Counted from the first letter of the stretch, positions 1 to 8,868 are shown. The stretch is DNA of 64,000 bases from CAZGRP01 sp964527995 (GCA_964527995.1 CAZGRP010000003.1:110468-174467); one strand, 5' to 3'. Notes: generated by a model not told the origin, from the letters alone. Numbers and translations are program-made.

Positions 1-480
1 CTTCTTCAGCCGAAAAAGGACCTGATTGTACTCTACCGGTTGGCCGTTTTCGACGCATATCTCTGCCACCCGGCCACTGTGCTCCGATTCGATCTCGTTC
101 ATCAGCTTCATAGCCTCGATGATGCAGAGCACCTGGCCGGGAGTGACCTCATCCCCCACCTCTACATACGGGTCGGCGTCAGGAGCCGGAGCGCGATAGA
201 AGGTCCCCACCATCGGCGATCTGATCTCGATGAGTTCCTCCGCCTCGGCCACCTTCGGCGGCTGGGGCGCCTCTGCAGCCGCCGGAGCCTCCTTCGCCGC
301 TGGTACGGGGGCAGGAGGAGCAGAGGCCGGATAGGGCGCAGCCGGGTAGTGGTGGTTACCGTACGAATTCGGCTTGTACTTCGAAATTCGCACCTTCGTC
401 CACCACTTGGAGATGACAAGCTCCCCGATATCGCTTTCCTCGACGATCTTGACGAGTCGCCGAATCTCTTCCTCTTTCAT
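1..480 (-). CDS. accB: Biotin carboxyl carrier protein of acetyl-CoA carboxylase (3' end beyond window)
   Basis: This subunit carries biotin between biotin carboxylase and carboxyltransferase in malonyl-CoA synthesis. The frame is open from ATG at 480 to the window edge (160 codons), so only the last residues are missing. The N-terminus starts MKEEEIRRLVKIVEES, as is usual for AccB. An Ala/Pro-rich linker follows, then a biotinyl domain with the biotin-lysine motif EAMKLMNE. A GGAGGG ribosome site lies just upstream of the ATG. The gene has its own promoter at 614-642 and a leader of about 125 nt. accC would be expected next, outside the window. Confidence 0.95.
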   Translation of the reverse strand, partial: MKEEEIRRLVKIVEESDIGELVISKWWTKVRISKYKPNSYGNHHYPAAPYPASAPPAPVPAAKEAPAAAEAPQPPKVAEAEELIEIRSPMVGTFYRAPAPDADPYVEVGDEVTPGQVLCIIEAMKLMNEIESEHSGRVAEICVENGQPVEYNQVLFRLKK

Positions 481-613
481 ATTCCCTCCGTACAGTGCCC
501 CCGGCGAGCAGCCACTCTGGCACGTGACCCCTCTCGCGCAGGCGTCCGCACCGCGGCGAGGGTGCAAACGCCAAGGGCCCATTCCCCGAATGAGCCCGAT
601 TTGTCCGGCCCTC

Positions 614-642
614 AATATAACCGTTGGTTGCAAAAAAGTCAA
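614..642 (-). promoter_or_regulatory. Sigma-70-type promoter for accB
   Basis: Read on the minus strand: TTGACT, a 17-nt spacer, then TATATT. The predicted transcription start is near 607, giving a leader of about 125 nt before the accB ATG. It was identified by eye from consensus and spacing. Confidence 0.7.
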
Positions 643-697
643 CTCATTTTTCCCTGCGTCAAAGTCGGCCGAAGCGCGCCAACGCCCGGCTTGCTGG

Positions 698-1882
698 CTA
701 CCCCTGTGCGCTGCTCGGTGCTGCGTTGAAGACCTCTGCGTACTTCAGCCCCGAGCCGGTGTTGAACAGAACGACCCGTTCGTCGGCGCCGACCTGCATC
801 TGCGCAACAAGCCGCTTCAGGCCGGCCCACGTCGCCGCACCTTCCGGAGCCGGAAAAATGCCGGTGTGTGCTGCCACCTCCCTGGCGGCCTCGAGAATTT
901 CCTCGTCGCTCACAGCGACGGCGGTTCCAGCACTTTCGCGCAATGCTCTCAGCATCAGGAAGTCGCCCACAGCACGCGGCACGCGCAAGCCCGCGGCAAC
1001 GGTGCGTGCATTCTGCCACGGCTCGGCTCGCTCTGCCCCCTCGTGGAAAGCTCTGACAATTGGCGCACAGCCCTCGGCCTGCACCGTGACCATGCGCGGA
1101 CGATGATCGTCGATCCAGCCGAGAGCCGCCATTTCGGCAAACGCTTTCCACATGCCGATGAGACCGGTGCCCCCACCAGTGGGGTAGATGACCACATCGG
1201 GCAGATGCCAGCCGAACTGCTCGGCCAGCTCATATCCCATCGTCTTCTTGCCCTCGACGCGATAAGGTTCCTTCAAAGTAGAAAGATCCACGGCACCGGT
1301 TTCGCGGCAGTATTCCGAAACTCGCCGGCCACAATCCGTGATCAGCCCATCGACCAGTTCCACCTCCGCCCCGTAAGCTCGACATTCGGTCAAGAAGACG
1401 GCAGGTACATCGCGGGGCATTGCGACGAAGGCACGCAGGCCGGCTGCAGCGGCATAGGCAGCCATGGCACCGGCGGCATTTCCGGCAGACGGAATGGCTA
1501 CCGTGCTTACGCCAAGCTCCTTCGCTTTCGAAACGGCCGCCGACAGGCCACGCGCCTTGAACGACGCCGTCGGGTTCAGCCCCTCGTCTTTGATGTACAG
1601 ACGCCGCAGGCCGATGCGAGAGCCCAGACGCGGCACGGGCAACAGAGGCGTCTGTCCTTCGCCCAGCATAACTCTGTTCCGCGGATCCTCCACCGGCATC
1701 AGGGCCTGGTAGCGCCACATGCCGTGTCCAGACGTCAGAAGCTCTGCACGTCCCGCCTTTTCGGCGGCGGCGAGATCGTACTCACAAAAAAAGGGAGCGC
1801 CACAGGTACATAGATGGACAACCCTGTTGGTTCGCTCCCTCTTGCCGCATCGCGTGCACACCAGCCCCGTCAAATAGCTCAT
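698..1882 (-). CDS. thrC: Threonine synthase (PLP-dependent, with N-terminal zinc ribbon)
   Basis: The 394-residue protein should convert O-phosphohomoserine to threonine. Residues 1-35 hold clustered cysteines (C9, C12, C25, C27, C33), a zinc-ribbon start found in one branch of threonine synthases. The PLP-binding lysine is K109 in TASFKARG, and the phosphate loop is PTGGGTGLIG. The start codon overlaps the gatB stop by 4 bp (ATGA), so the two genes are translationally coupled. A related fold-type II enzyme such as cysteate synthase cannot be fully excluded, but zinc ribbon and length favour ThrC. Confidence 0.88.
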   Translation of the reverse strand: MSYLTGLVCTRCGKRERTNRVVHLCTCGAPFFCEYDLAAAEKAGRAELLTSGHGMWRYQALMPVEDPRNRVMLGEGQTPLLPVPRLGSRIGLRRLYIKDEGLNPTASFKARGLSAAVSKAKELGVSTVAIPSAGNAAGAMAAYAAAAGLRAFVAMPRDVPAVFLTECRAYGAEVELVDGLITDCGRRVSEYCRETGAVDLSTLKEPYRVEGKKTMGYELAEQFGWHLPDVVIYPTGGGTGLIGMWKAFAEMAALGWIDDHRPRMVTVQAEGCAPIVRAFHEGAERAEPWQNARTVAAGLRVPRAVGDFLMLRALRESAGTAVAVSDEEILEAAREVAAHTGIFPAPEGAATWAGLKRLVAQMQVGADERVVLFNTGSGLKYAEVFNAAPSSAQG

Positions 1883-3351
1883 GGGTTCTTCACCATCTGA
1901 GTTTGCATGGCCCCCAGCTTTTCCCGCAGGATTTCATTGACGATCTTCGGATTCGCCTTACCCCGTGTTGCCTTCATCACCTGCCCAACAAAAAAGCCAA
2001 GAAGTTTCTGCTCCCCTTTTGCGTAGCGTTCCACCTCTGTCGGATGGTTCTGGAGAACCTCTTCGACAGCGGCCTCGATCACTCCCCGGTCCGACACCTG
2101 AACCAGCCCCTTCTCCGCGACGATGTCGGAGGCCGACTTGCCGCTCTCCACCATCTCTTCGAAGACCTTTTTGGCGATCTTGCCGCTGATGGTGCCGTCG
2201 GCGATCAGGTTGAGCATCTCCGCCAGTGCCTCAGGTTTCACCGGGAAGCGCTCCATTTCGATCTTCCGTTCATGAACGACGCGCAACACCTCCCCCATGA
2301 CCCAGTTGCTGGCCGCCTTCGGGTCTTTCGCAGCCCGGGCGACCGCCTCGAAGTAGTCGGCCAGCGCCTTGGTCTCGGTAAGAACCGCCGCGTCGTACTG
2401 CGGGATGCCATACTCGCTGACCAGACGATTTCGACGCTCCAGGGGGAGCTCCGGCAGGCTTTCACGAACTTGCTCGACCCACTCGTGCGAGACCTGCAGG
2501 GGAACCAGGTCGGGCTCGGGGAAATAGCGGTAGTCATGCGCAAACTCCTTGGTCCGCATGGGGACGGCGACGTTGCGGGTCGAATCCCACAGCAAGGTCT
2601 CCTGTTCGATTGCCCGCCCGGCCTCGATTTCACGGATCTGCCGTTCGACTTCGTACTCCAGGGCCTTTTCGACACCGCGAAACGTGTTCATGTTCTTGAG
2701 CTCGGTCTTGACGCCGAGAGCCTCGCTGCCGACAGGGCGAACCGACACGTTGGCGTCGCACCGAAGGCTTCCCTCCTCCATGTTGCCGTCGCAGATATCC
2801 AGATATTGCACCAGCTGGCGCAGGCGATTCAGGTAGAGGTAGGCCTCGTGGGGAGAGCGGATGTCCGGCTTGCTGACGATTTCGATGAGGGGCACACCAC
2901 AGCGGTTCACATCCACGAGGGTTTCATTTGCGTCCACGAACTCTTCGGCGTGAACCGACTTACCGGCGTCCTCTTCCAAATGGATGCGGATGATGCCGAT
3001 GCGCTTCAGATCGCCGTCCAGTTCGATCTCCACATAGCCGTCCTCGCACAACGGCTCTTCGTACTGCGAGATCTGGTATCCCTTGGGCAGGTCCGGGTAG
3101 AAGTAGTTTTTCCGTGCAAAAACAGAGCGAGCAGCAATGCGGCAGTGGGTGGCCAACCCCATGCGGATTGTGAACTCGACGGCGCGGCGATTGAGCACCG
3201 GCAGGACCCCGGGCATCCCCAGGCAAACCGGGCAAACCTGGGTATTGGGGTCGGCACCGAAGCGCGTGCTGCAGCGACAGAAAACCTTTGAATCGGTGAG
3301 TAGTTGCGCGTGGACTTCGAGCCCGATCACGGGTTCGTATTTGTCGGTCAC
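1879..3351 (-). CDS. gatB: Aspartyl/glutamyl-tRNA(Asn/Gln) amidotransferase subunit B
   Basis: GatB is the tRNA-binding and kinase subunit of the amidotransferase that turns Glu-tRNA(Gln) and Asp-tRNA(Asn) into the amidated forms. The 490-residue length is normal for the family. The N-terminal signature VIGLEVHAQL is present, with a zinc-site pattern C-R-C near residue 25 and C-P-V-C near residue 40, and a C-terminal YqeY-like helical domain. It lies 111 nt after gatA on the same strand and overlaps thrC by 4 bp. No gatC is adjacent, so the third subunit must be encoded elsewhere. Confidence 0.96.
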   Translation of the reverse strand: MTDKYEPVIGLEVHAQLLTDSKVFCRCSTRFGADPNTQVCPVCLGMPGVLPVLNRRAVEFTIRMGLATHCRIAARSVFARKNYFYPDLPKGYQISQYEEPLCEDGYVEIELDGDLKRIGIIRIHLEEDAGKSVHAEEFVDANETLVDVNRCGVPLIEIVSKPDIRSPHEAYLYLNRLRQLVQYLDICDGNMEEGSLRCDANVSVRPVGSEALGVKTELKNMNTFRGVEKALEYEVERQIREIEAGRAIEQETLLWDSTRNVAVPMRTKEFAHDYRYFPEPDLVPLQVSHEWVEQVRESLPELPLERRNRLVSEYGIPQYDAAVLTETKALADYFEAVARAAKDPKAASNWVMGEVLRVVHERKIEMERFPVKPEALAEMLNLIADGTISGKIAKKVFEEMVESGKSASDIVAEKGLVQVSDRGVIEAAVEEVLQNHPTEVERYAKGEQKLLGFFVGQVMKATRGKANPKIVNEILREKLGAMQTQMVKNP

Positions 3352-3462
3352 AGAGACGTTGACTCCTGTTTGCTATGGAGTAAGCGGATCAAAGCATGCG
3401 GTTCCATTGTTCCAGTTGTCCAATCGGGCCTGGAGGTCGCCATGTTTCGTCCTGCGAGGGGA

Positions 3463-4887
3463 TCAGGACAACGCCCCTTCAAGGTAGTCGGCTACCTGCA
3501 GGATCCGCTCCTCCTCGAAAGGGCGGCCGATGAGCTGCAACCCGATAGGCAAACCGTTCGAATCGACGCCGCAGGGCAGTGAAAGTCCGGGGAGACCGGC
3601 CAGGTTCACGGAGACGGTAAAGATATCCGACAGGTACATGGTGAGCGGGTCTTCGAGCTTCTCACCCAGCTTGAACGCAGTCGTCGGCGACGTCGGACCA
3701 ACCAAGACATCGCACGACTCAAAGGCGTGTTCGAAATCGCGCTGGATCAACGTGCGCACCTTCTGGGCCTTACGGTAGTAGGCCTCATAATAGCCAGCCG
3801 AGAGCACGTAGGTTCCCAGCATGATCCGGCGCTTGACCTCGGTGCCAAAACCCTGACTCCGGGACTTGACGTACATTTCCTCCAACTCACGGCTGTCCTC
3901 GGCGCGCACACCATACCGGGCGCCGTCGTATCGGGCCAGATTGGAAGAAGCTTCGGCGGTGGCGATGATGTAGTAGGTGGCAATGGCGTAGTCCGTATGC
4001 GGCAGCGAGACCTCTCGGATCTCCGCACCGGCCTGGCGCAACCTGTCGATCGCCGCGGTGGTCGCCTCGACGATGTCGTCATCGAGCCCGGCAGCAAAAT
4101 ACTCCCGCGGCACCCCCACACGCAGCCCGCCGACGTCCTTTCCAAGGGCGGCGGCAAAATCGGGCACGGCCACCGGCGCTGAGGTCGAATCGCGATCGTC
4201 GTGGCCGGAGATGACGGTGAGGATGCTGGCGGCGTCTGCGACGGTATTGGTCAGTGGCCCGATCTGGTCGAGCGACGACGCAAATGCCACCAGGCCGAAG
4301 CGGGAAACGCGGCCATAGGTCGGCTTCAGGCCGACGACTCCGGTGAGCGCTGCCGGCTGGCGGATCGATCCGCCGGTGTCCGAACCGAGGGCAGCCATGG
4401 ACATATGGGCAGCCACAGCGACAGCCGAGCCCCCCGAGCTGCCTCCAGGAACTCGCTCGGTGTCATGGGGATTGCGCACCGGCCCGAAGTACGAGTTCTC
4501 GTTCGAGCTGCCCATGGCGAACTCGTCCATGTTCGTCTTGCCGATCAACACTACATCGGCGTCCTTCAGCCGGCGCACCACCGTGGCATCATAGAGCGAG
4601 ACGAAACCTTCAAGGATGTGTGAGCCGCACGTGACGGGCGCATCCTGGATGCAGATATTGTCCTTGATCGCCATGACCATGCCGGCCAATGGCCCAGCCT
4701 GACCAGCGCGGATCTTCTCGTCCACCTGCTCGGCTTGCTCCAGAGCCACGTCACCCATCACCGTGATGAAGGCGTTGAGGTGGCGCTGGGCTTCGATCTG
4801 CCCGAGAAAGGCCTCAGTCAGTGCCCGAGTGCTGATCTCGCCGGATTCGATTCTGCGTCGTGCTTCGGCGAATGTGATCGACGTCAA
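3463..4887 (-). CDS. gatA: Glutamyl-tRNA(Gln) amidotransferase subunit A
   Basis: GatA is the glutaminase subunit that supplies ammonia to GatB. The amidase-signature triad is visible: K75 in MAIKDN, S150 in PGGSSGGS and S174 in DTGGSIRQP. The spacing matches the family. The 474-residue length is typical. It begins 9 nt after the end of the first tatA gene and precedes gatB, so tatA-gatA-gatB-thrC is probably one transcript. Confidence 0.96.
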   Translation of the reverse strand: MTSITFAEARRRIESGEISTRALTEAFLGQIEAQRHLNAFITVMGDVALEQAEQVDEKIRAGQAGPLAGMVMAIKDNICIQDAPVTCGSHILEGFVSLYDATVVRRLKDADVVLIGKTNMDEFAMGSSNENSYFGPVRNPHDTERVPGGSSGGSAVAVAAHMSMAALGSDTGGSIRQPAALTGVVGLKPTYGRVSRFGLVAFASSLDQIGPLTNTVADAASILTVISGHDDRDSTSAPVAVPDFAAALGKDVGGLRVGVPREYFAAGLDDDIVEATTAAIDRLRQAGAEIREVSLPHTDYAIATYYIIATAEASSNLARYDGARYGVRAEDSRELEEMYVKSRSQGFGTEVKRRIMLGTYVLSAGYYEAYYRKAQKVRTLIQRDFEHAFESCDVLVGPTSPTTAFKLGEKLEDPLTMYLSDIFTVSVNLAGLPGLSLPCGVDSNGLPIGLQLIGRPFEEERILQVADYLEGALS

Positions 4888-4896
4888 CTTGGCGTC

Positions 4897-5097
4897 CTAA
4901 CTGTGGGTGGTTTCCTCTGCGCTTTTCGGCTGCTCGATCTGCTTCTCGACGCTGTCTTCTTCGCCGCTCGAGGCTTTCTTGAACTCACGAATGCCTTTGC
5001 CAAGCCCCGCCGCCAGCTCGGGCAACTTCTTTGCCCCAAACAGCAGCACGATAATGAAGAAGATGATCAGTAGTTCCTGAAAACCGATCGCTCCCAT
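4897..5097 (-). CDS. tatA: Sec-independent translocase protein TatA (short paralogue)
   Basis: This 66-residue protein has the TatA/E layout. A short N-terminus (MGAIGFQELL) leads into one membrane helix, followed by the hinge FGAKKLPELAAGLG and an amphipathic helix ending in REFKKA, then a short acidic tail. It should form the pore of the twin-arginine pathway, which exports folded proteins. It sits only 3 nt downstream of a second tatA-like gene. tatC is not in the window. Confidence 0.93.
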   Translation of the reverse strand: MGAIGFQELLIIFFIIVLLFGAKKLPELAAGLGKGIREFKKASSGEEDSVEKQIEQPKSAEETTHS

Positions 5098-5100
5098 GAC

Positions 5101-5379
5101 TTACTCCTTTGTCGTCTCGTGTGTCGTTCCTTGTGTCGTTTCGTGTGTCGTTTCGTGCGTCGTTTCGTGCGTGATCGACTTGGTGTCATCGAGGCTGATT
5201 TCCTCCTTGAGTTCCTCGGTGGCACGCTTGAACTCCTGCATGGCGCGCCCCAGACCACGAGCGAGCTCAGGCAACCGTTCACTACCGAACAGGAGGAGGA
5301 CCACCAGGAGGATCACCACAAGCTCCTGCATGCCGATCGCTCCAAAAAAGAGCACCGGATGCCCGATGATCGCATACAT
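5101..5379 (-). CDS. TatA/TatB-like protein with repeated HETT tail
   Basis: This is a second TatA-family protein, 92 residues. A 16-residue leader (MYAIIGHPVLFFGAIG) precedes the family start MQELVV, then come the membrane helix, the hinge FGSERLPELARGLG and an amphipathic helix MQEFKRA. The tail is repetitive (four-residue HETT units) and encoded by a 12-bp tandem repeat. It may act as TatA or take a TatB-like role; the Glu after the membrane helix that marks TatB is not clearly present. The start could instead be the internal ATG at MQELVV. Confidence 0.88.
   Translation of the reverse strand: MYAIIGHPVLFFGAIGMQELVVILLVVLLLFGSERLPELARGLGRAMQEFKRATEELKEEISLDDTKSITHETTHETTHETTQGTTHETTKE
5111..5170. 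repeat. 12-bp tandem repeat inside the second tatA gene
   Basis: Five consecutive 12-bp units close to GTCGTTTCGTGT on the plus strand. On the coding strand each unit encodes His-Glu-Thr-Thr or a close variant. Repeats of a multiple of three can change in number without breaking the frame. Confidence 0.9.
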
Positions 5380-5390
5380 CTTCGATCTCC

Positions 5391-5651
5391 CTAATACCAG
5401 CGTAACAGGTAGATGGCCAGCACGAGTCCGATGAGACCGGCCACATTCAGTTTTAGTGACAACCCCACGGTAAGCGTAAACACGACGGCGTTGAGCGTCA
5501 CCGGTTCAAGAGTGAATCCGCCGGAGCGCAGGAAAAACTCTTTCACCACTCCAGCGGGCAGGATCAGCCCGATCAGCTCCCCGAACAAAGTCCCCAGCAT
5601 GGCCCCCAGAAGGAGAATCAGCACAACGTAGCCAAACGGTTTGCGTGCCAT
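5391..5651 (-). CDS. DUF4321 family small membrane protein
   Basis: This 86-residue protein has two or three hydrophobic segments: about residues 7-33, 50-65 and 67-84. A GTLFGELIG motif and a short loop with FFLRSGGFTLEP sit between them. This layout matches DUF4321, a family of unknown function found in many Gram-negatives and Firmicutes. It lies between purQ and the tat genes on the same strand, 11 nt from the second tatA. Confidence 0.8.
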   Translation of the reverse strand: MARKPFGYVVLILLLGAMLGTLFGELIGLILPAGVVKEFFLRSGGFTLEPVTLNAVVFTLTVGLSLKLNVAGLIGLVLAIYLLRWY

Positions 5652-5672
5652 GCGTTGTTTCCTTTCCCGGCG

Positions 5673-6374
5673 TCATTGGGCACACCAGGCCAGCAAGGAG
5701 TCGAAGATCTTTCTGCCGCTGGCGTCACCCAATTCAGGTTCGCTGTTGCGTTCGGGATGGGGCATCATCCCGAGGACGTTGCCTGCCAGATTGATCACCC
5801 CGGCAATGTGATTGAGAGAGCCGTTCGGGTTGGTGTCCGCAACCGTGTCGCCACCGGCATCGCAGTAGCGGAACACCACCTGCCCATTGGCTTCGAGTTC
5901 GCTCAACGTCGCCTGATCGGCATAGAAGAGACCGTCGCCGTGCGCCACCGGCACCTTCAGGATCTCCCCCGGCCGACATTCGTTGGTGAAGCGGGTTTCA
6001 CATTTCTCCGTGCGAATATGCACGGAACGACAGACAAACCGCAAGGACTCGTTCCGCAGGAGCGCCCCCGGCAGTAGTCCAGCCTCGCATAGAATCTGAA
6101 ACCCATTGCAGATGCCCAAGATCGACTTCCCGTGTCGGCCCGCCTCCACGACGCCGCGCATGACGGGCGAGAACCGAGCAATGGCGCCGGTTCTCAGATA
6201 ATCCCCGTACGAAAAACCGCCCGGTAAAATCACCACATCGTATTCGCGCAGGTCCTGCCGCCGATGCCAGATGAAGTCGACGTCCTGCCTGAGGACGTGT
6301 TTGAGAACATGATAGCAGTCGTGGTCGCAGTTCGAACCGGGAAATACGACCACCCCAAATTTCGGCTTCTTCAC
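5673..6374 (-). CDS. purQ: Phosphoribosylformylglycinamidine synthase, glutaminase subunit
   Basis: PurQ releases ammonia from glutamine for step four of purine synthesis and works with PurL and PurS. The 233-residue class I glutaminase has nucleophile C89 in ILGICNGFQ and the His-Glu pair H206/E208 in MMPHPERNSE. It lies 3 nt downstream of purS. purL is not in the window. Confidence 0.96.
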   Translation of the reverse strand: MKKPKFGVVVFPGSNCDHDCYHVLKHVLRQDVDFIWHRRQDLREYDVVILPGGFSYGDYLRTGAIARFSPVMRGVVEAGRHGKSILGICNGFQILCEAGLLPGALLRNESLRFVCRSVHIRTEKCETRFTNECRPGEILKVPVAHGDGLFYADQATLSELEANGQVVFRYCDAGGDTVADTNPNGSLNHIAGVINLAGNVLGMMPHPERNSEPELGDASGRKIFDSLLAWCAQ

Positions 6375-6377
6375 CCT

Positions 6378-6635
6378 TTACCCTTCGCCTGCCTTTTCGA
6401 GCTCGAACCGGTACGCCTCGATGACTGGATTGGCGAGCAGCTTGTCACAGGCCGACTGCACCGTCTGGGCGGCCCGATCGGCGTCGTCGGCCTGAATCCG
6501 GAGGCGAATATATTTTCCCACGCGGACATCGTCGATGCCCTGGAAGCCGAGAGTCTCCAGCGCATGACGCACGGTCTTTCCCTGCGGATCAAGGATGCCG
6601 TTTTTCAGCGTAATGTAGACGTGGGCGATGAACAC
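6378..6635 (-). CDS. purS: Phosphoribosylformylglycinamidine synthase subunit PurS
   Basis: This 85-residue protein bridges PurQ and the small form of PurL. It has the family pattern VYITLKNGILDPQG, then ALETLGFQGIDDVRVGKYI and a C-terminal NPVIEAYRFE. Its presence implies that this organism uses the three-part PurLQS enzyme rather than the large fused PurL. Confidence 0.95.
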   Translation of the reverse strand: MFIAHVYITLKNGILDPQGKTVRHALETLGFQGIDDVRVGKYIRLRIQADDADRAAQTVQSACDKLLANPVIEAYRFELEKAGEG

Positions 6636-6669
6636 GGGACTTTCCTTTCAACTCTCCAACTGCGTGCCC

Positions 6670-7422
6670 TCACAGCCCGTTCGGCCACTGGTCCGAGAGG
6701 CTCAAGTCCACCAGTTCCTCATCCTGTTGCCGGCCTGGCGTGACCAACGACCGCAGCATGCCAAACAAAACATAGCTCAAGGCCAGAGGGAAAAGCGCCT
6801 TCTGCCGGAAGAGCACAAGGACGCTCAGACTGACCAGTAAGATGACAACCAGAATCGTGTTCCGGCGACCACTGCCCAAACTGAATCGGGGCATCGCGTC
6901 ATATTCGAAGGGGCTCACCATCAGCAAACTGACAAGAACCACCAGAGGAACCAGAAGAGCCGGGTAGCGCAGCCCCTCCCACAAATCGTAGTTGAAAATG
7001 ACATAAGCCGACAGCGTGGCTGCCGCTGCCGGAATCGGTAAACCGACAAAAGCCTCCTTATCCTCACCCGATACCTGGATGTTGAAACGGGCCAGACGGA
7101 TGCCACCGAACAGCAACGGCAAGAAACTCAGGGCGACACCCGGCGCGCCCATGTGCTCGAAGAATGCCTCGTAGATGAGCAAAGAAGGCGCAACTCCGAA
7201 GGAAACGACATCGGCCAGGGAGTCGAACTCGATGCCGAATTCGCTGGCTGAGTGGGTGAAGCGTGCGACTTTCCCGTCCAGCACGTCGAAGATGCCGGCG
7301 ACGATGATGAGCCACGACGTGGTGACCAGACGCCCTTCCATGGCGTTGACGATGGCCAAGAAGCCGACGAAGATGTTGGCAATGGTAAACAGGCTCGGCA
7401 CGATGCTTCTCTTCCTAATCAT
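6670..7422 (-). CDS. pssA: CDP-diacylglycerol-serine O-phosphatidyltransferase
   Basis: The 250-residue membrane enzyme makes phosphatidylserine. The CDP-alcohol phosphotransferase motif is complete: D-x2-D-G-x2-A-R-x8-G-x3-D-x3-D, from FDVLDGKVARF to the two aspartates of EFDSLADVV. Several hydrophobic helices follow. It overlaps the end of psd by 8 bp, so the two steps to phosphatidylethanolamine are co-translated. The pair sits inside a purine gene run. Confidence 0.95.
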   Translation of the reverse strand: MIRKRSIVPSLFTIANIFVGFLAIVNAMEGRLVTTSWLIIVAGIFDVLDGKVARFTHSASEFGIEFDSLADVVSFGVAPSLLIYEAFFEHMGAPGVALSFLPLLFGGIRLARFNIQVSGEDKEAFVGLPIPAAAATLSAYVIFNYDLWEGLRYPALLVPLVVLVSLLMVSPFEYDAMPRFSLGSGRRNTILVVILLVSLSVLVLFRQKALFPLALSYVLFGMLRSLVTPGRQQDEELVDLSLSDQWPNGL

Positions 7423-8062
7423 GAGCCATGACTCCTATGATGGTGGTTCCGGCTTTGACCTTCTGGTGTAGCTGAACTTGCAGCTGCGCATCTCGAGGCA
7501 GAAACAAGTCGACCCGCGAACCGAACTTGATCATGCCAAAGCGCTCGCCGCGCTTCACCCGATACCCCTCGCGGACGTTGCAAACAATCCGCCGTGCGAT
7601 GATGCCCGCTATCTGTTTGAATAGAACCTTTCCGTGTTTGGTTTCAATCCCGATCACCGCCTGCTCGTTTTCGATGGAGGCTGAAGGTCGAAATGCGGCG
7701 TGGAAGGCACCTCGACGGTAGCGAAAGTAGGCCACCTGGCCATCCACAGGAATTCGATTCACGTGCACATCGAAAATCGACAGGAAAATACTGACTTTAT
7801 GGGCTGTCGACTGTAGAAACTCCCTCTCGAACGTCTCGCTGATTTCGATGATCTTGCCATCGGCAGGGGCCACCACGATGCCTTCTGCTTGTGGAACCTC
7901 GCGCTCTGGGTCGCGGAAGAAATAGACAGTGAAGACAACCAGAAGCCAGGCCACCGCCGCGTAGAGAACGCTGTAGAGCTTGGGTATCCACACAGCCAGG
8001 GCCGTGAGCACGACGGCGACCACCAGCAGAGCGATGAGAGTTCCGATGCCCTCCTTGTTCAA
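7415..8062 (-). CDS. psd: Phosphatidylserine decarboxylase proenzyme (short form)
   Basis: It converts phosphatidylserine to phosphatidylethanolamine. The 215-residue length and the FGSRVDLFLP motif fit the short, archaeal-like Psd group. Self-cleavage between G181 and S182 would make the pyruvoyl cofactor on the small subunit. Two N-terminal hydrophobic stretches (about 8-25 and 30-48) anchor it. It is followed by overlapping pssA. Confidence 0.95.
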   Translation of the reverse strand: MNKEGIGTLIALLVVAVVLTALAVWIPKLYSVLYAAVAWLLVVFTVYFFRDPEREVPQAEGIVVAPADGKIIEISETFEREFLQSTAHKVSIFLSIFDVHVNRIPVDGQVAYFRYRRGAFHAAFRPSASIENEQAVIGIETKHGKVLFKQIAGIIARRIVCNVREGYRVKRGERFGMIKFGSRVDLFLPRDAQLQVQLHQKVKAGTTIIGVMAHD

Positions 8063-8068
8063 AGCCGG

Positions 8069-8830
8069 CTACTCCCCTTGCTCCACGCCCACCACAGTCG
8101 TCACGCTCTGGAGCGTGCCATCTTCCCGGAAGATGCGCTTGCGCAGTTGCTCGTAGGCCTTGCCCACGTCCCCCAGGTCCTCGACGAAGACATCGATGTC
8201 GTAGCGCTCTCCGGTCACAGCATCCCAGAAGTGGCAGGTGTCGGGCGAAATTTCGTCGCCGGCGAGTAGCTTGCCGTTCTTGTTGCGGCCGAACTCGAGC
8301 CGCAGACTCACGAGCGTGATGCCCCGGCGCTGGCAGAAATCCTTGAGAATCACATTGGCCTTGCTGGCATACCGGTGCATGACATACAATTCTTCGCGGC
8401 TGACCACCTCCTTCTTCGCCACGTCTTCCTCGGTCAACGGTTTGCCCCTGCCCTCTGTCTCCTTCTCGTAGAACTCGATGATGGGCGCCTGCAGCCGTGA
8501 ACCCTCCTTCACCCTCTGCCTCTTCGCCAGGCGGCCGGACGCCACGTTGTGAATGACCACGGCCAGCGGCAACATCTCCAGCTTGCGCACCAACATCGTG
8601 GTATCGCTGAGAAGTCTGACGAAATGGGTGGGGAGGTGATAGCTCTCCAGGAACTTGAACATGTAAGCCGAGATCTGGTTGTTCGTAGCCCCTTTGCCCT
8701 TTACTTTCCCCTCTTTGGTGCCGTCGGGCGAAACGATCTCGTCCTTGAATTCGATAATCAAGTGATCTTCATCACTCGTTTCGTACAGCACTTTGGTTTT
8801 GCCTTCATACAGCTTCTTCTTTTTTCTCAT
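8069..8830 (-). CDS. purC: Phosphoribosylaminoimidazole-succinocarboxamide synthase
   Basis: SAICAR synthetase joins aspartate to CAIR in purine synthesis. The start is placed at MRKKKKLYEGKTKVLYE (8830), because the family always begins near KLYEGKTK and an AAGGAGGGG ribosome site lies upstream. The same frame stays open further upstream to 9034, but that part overlaps purB and has no family match. Motifs RLEFGRNKNGK and ISPDTCHFWD are present. Length is 253 residues. Confidence 0.95.
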   Translation of the reverse strand: MRKKKKLYEGKTKVLYETSDEDHLIIEFKDEIVSPDGTKEGKVKGKGATNNQISAYMFKFLESYHLPTHFVRLLSDTTMLVRKLEMLPLAVVIHNVASGRLAKRQRVKEGSRLQAPIIEFYEKETEGRGKPLTEEDVAKKEVVSREELYVMHRYASKANVILKDFCQRRGITLVSLRLEFGRNKNGKLLAGDEISPDTCHFWDAVTGERYDIDVFVEDLGDVGKAYEQLRKRIFREDGTLQSVTTVVGVEQGE

Positions 8831-8868
8831 CGATCGCGATACCCCTCCTTTGGAATGTATGGCCCGTG

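Noticed and set aside
374..1813. Long plus-strand open frame opposite accB and thrC
   Set aside because: It is the antisense of thrC, shows no family motif, and its composition follows the third-codon GC bias of the real gene.
1903..3291. 462-codon plus-strand open frame opposite gatB
   Set aside because: Shadow of gatB in the opposite strand; no ribosome site or recognisable domain.
5111..5170. Possible CRISPR or regulatory direct repeats
   Set aside because: Units are contiguous with no spacers and lie in-frame inside a tatA gene.
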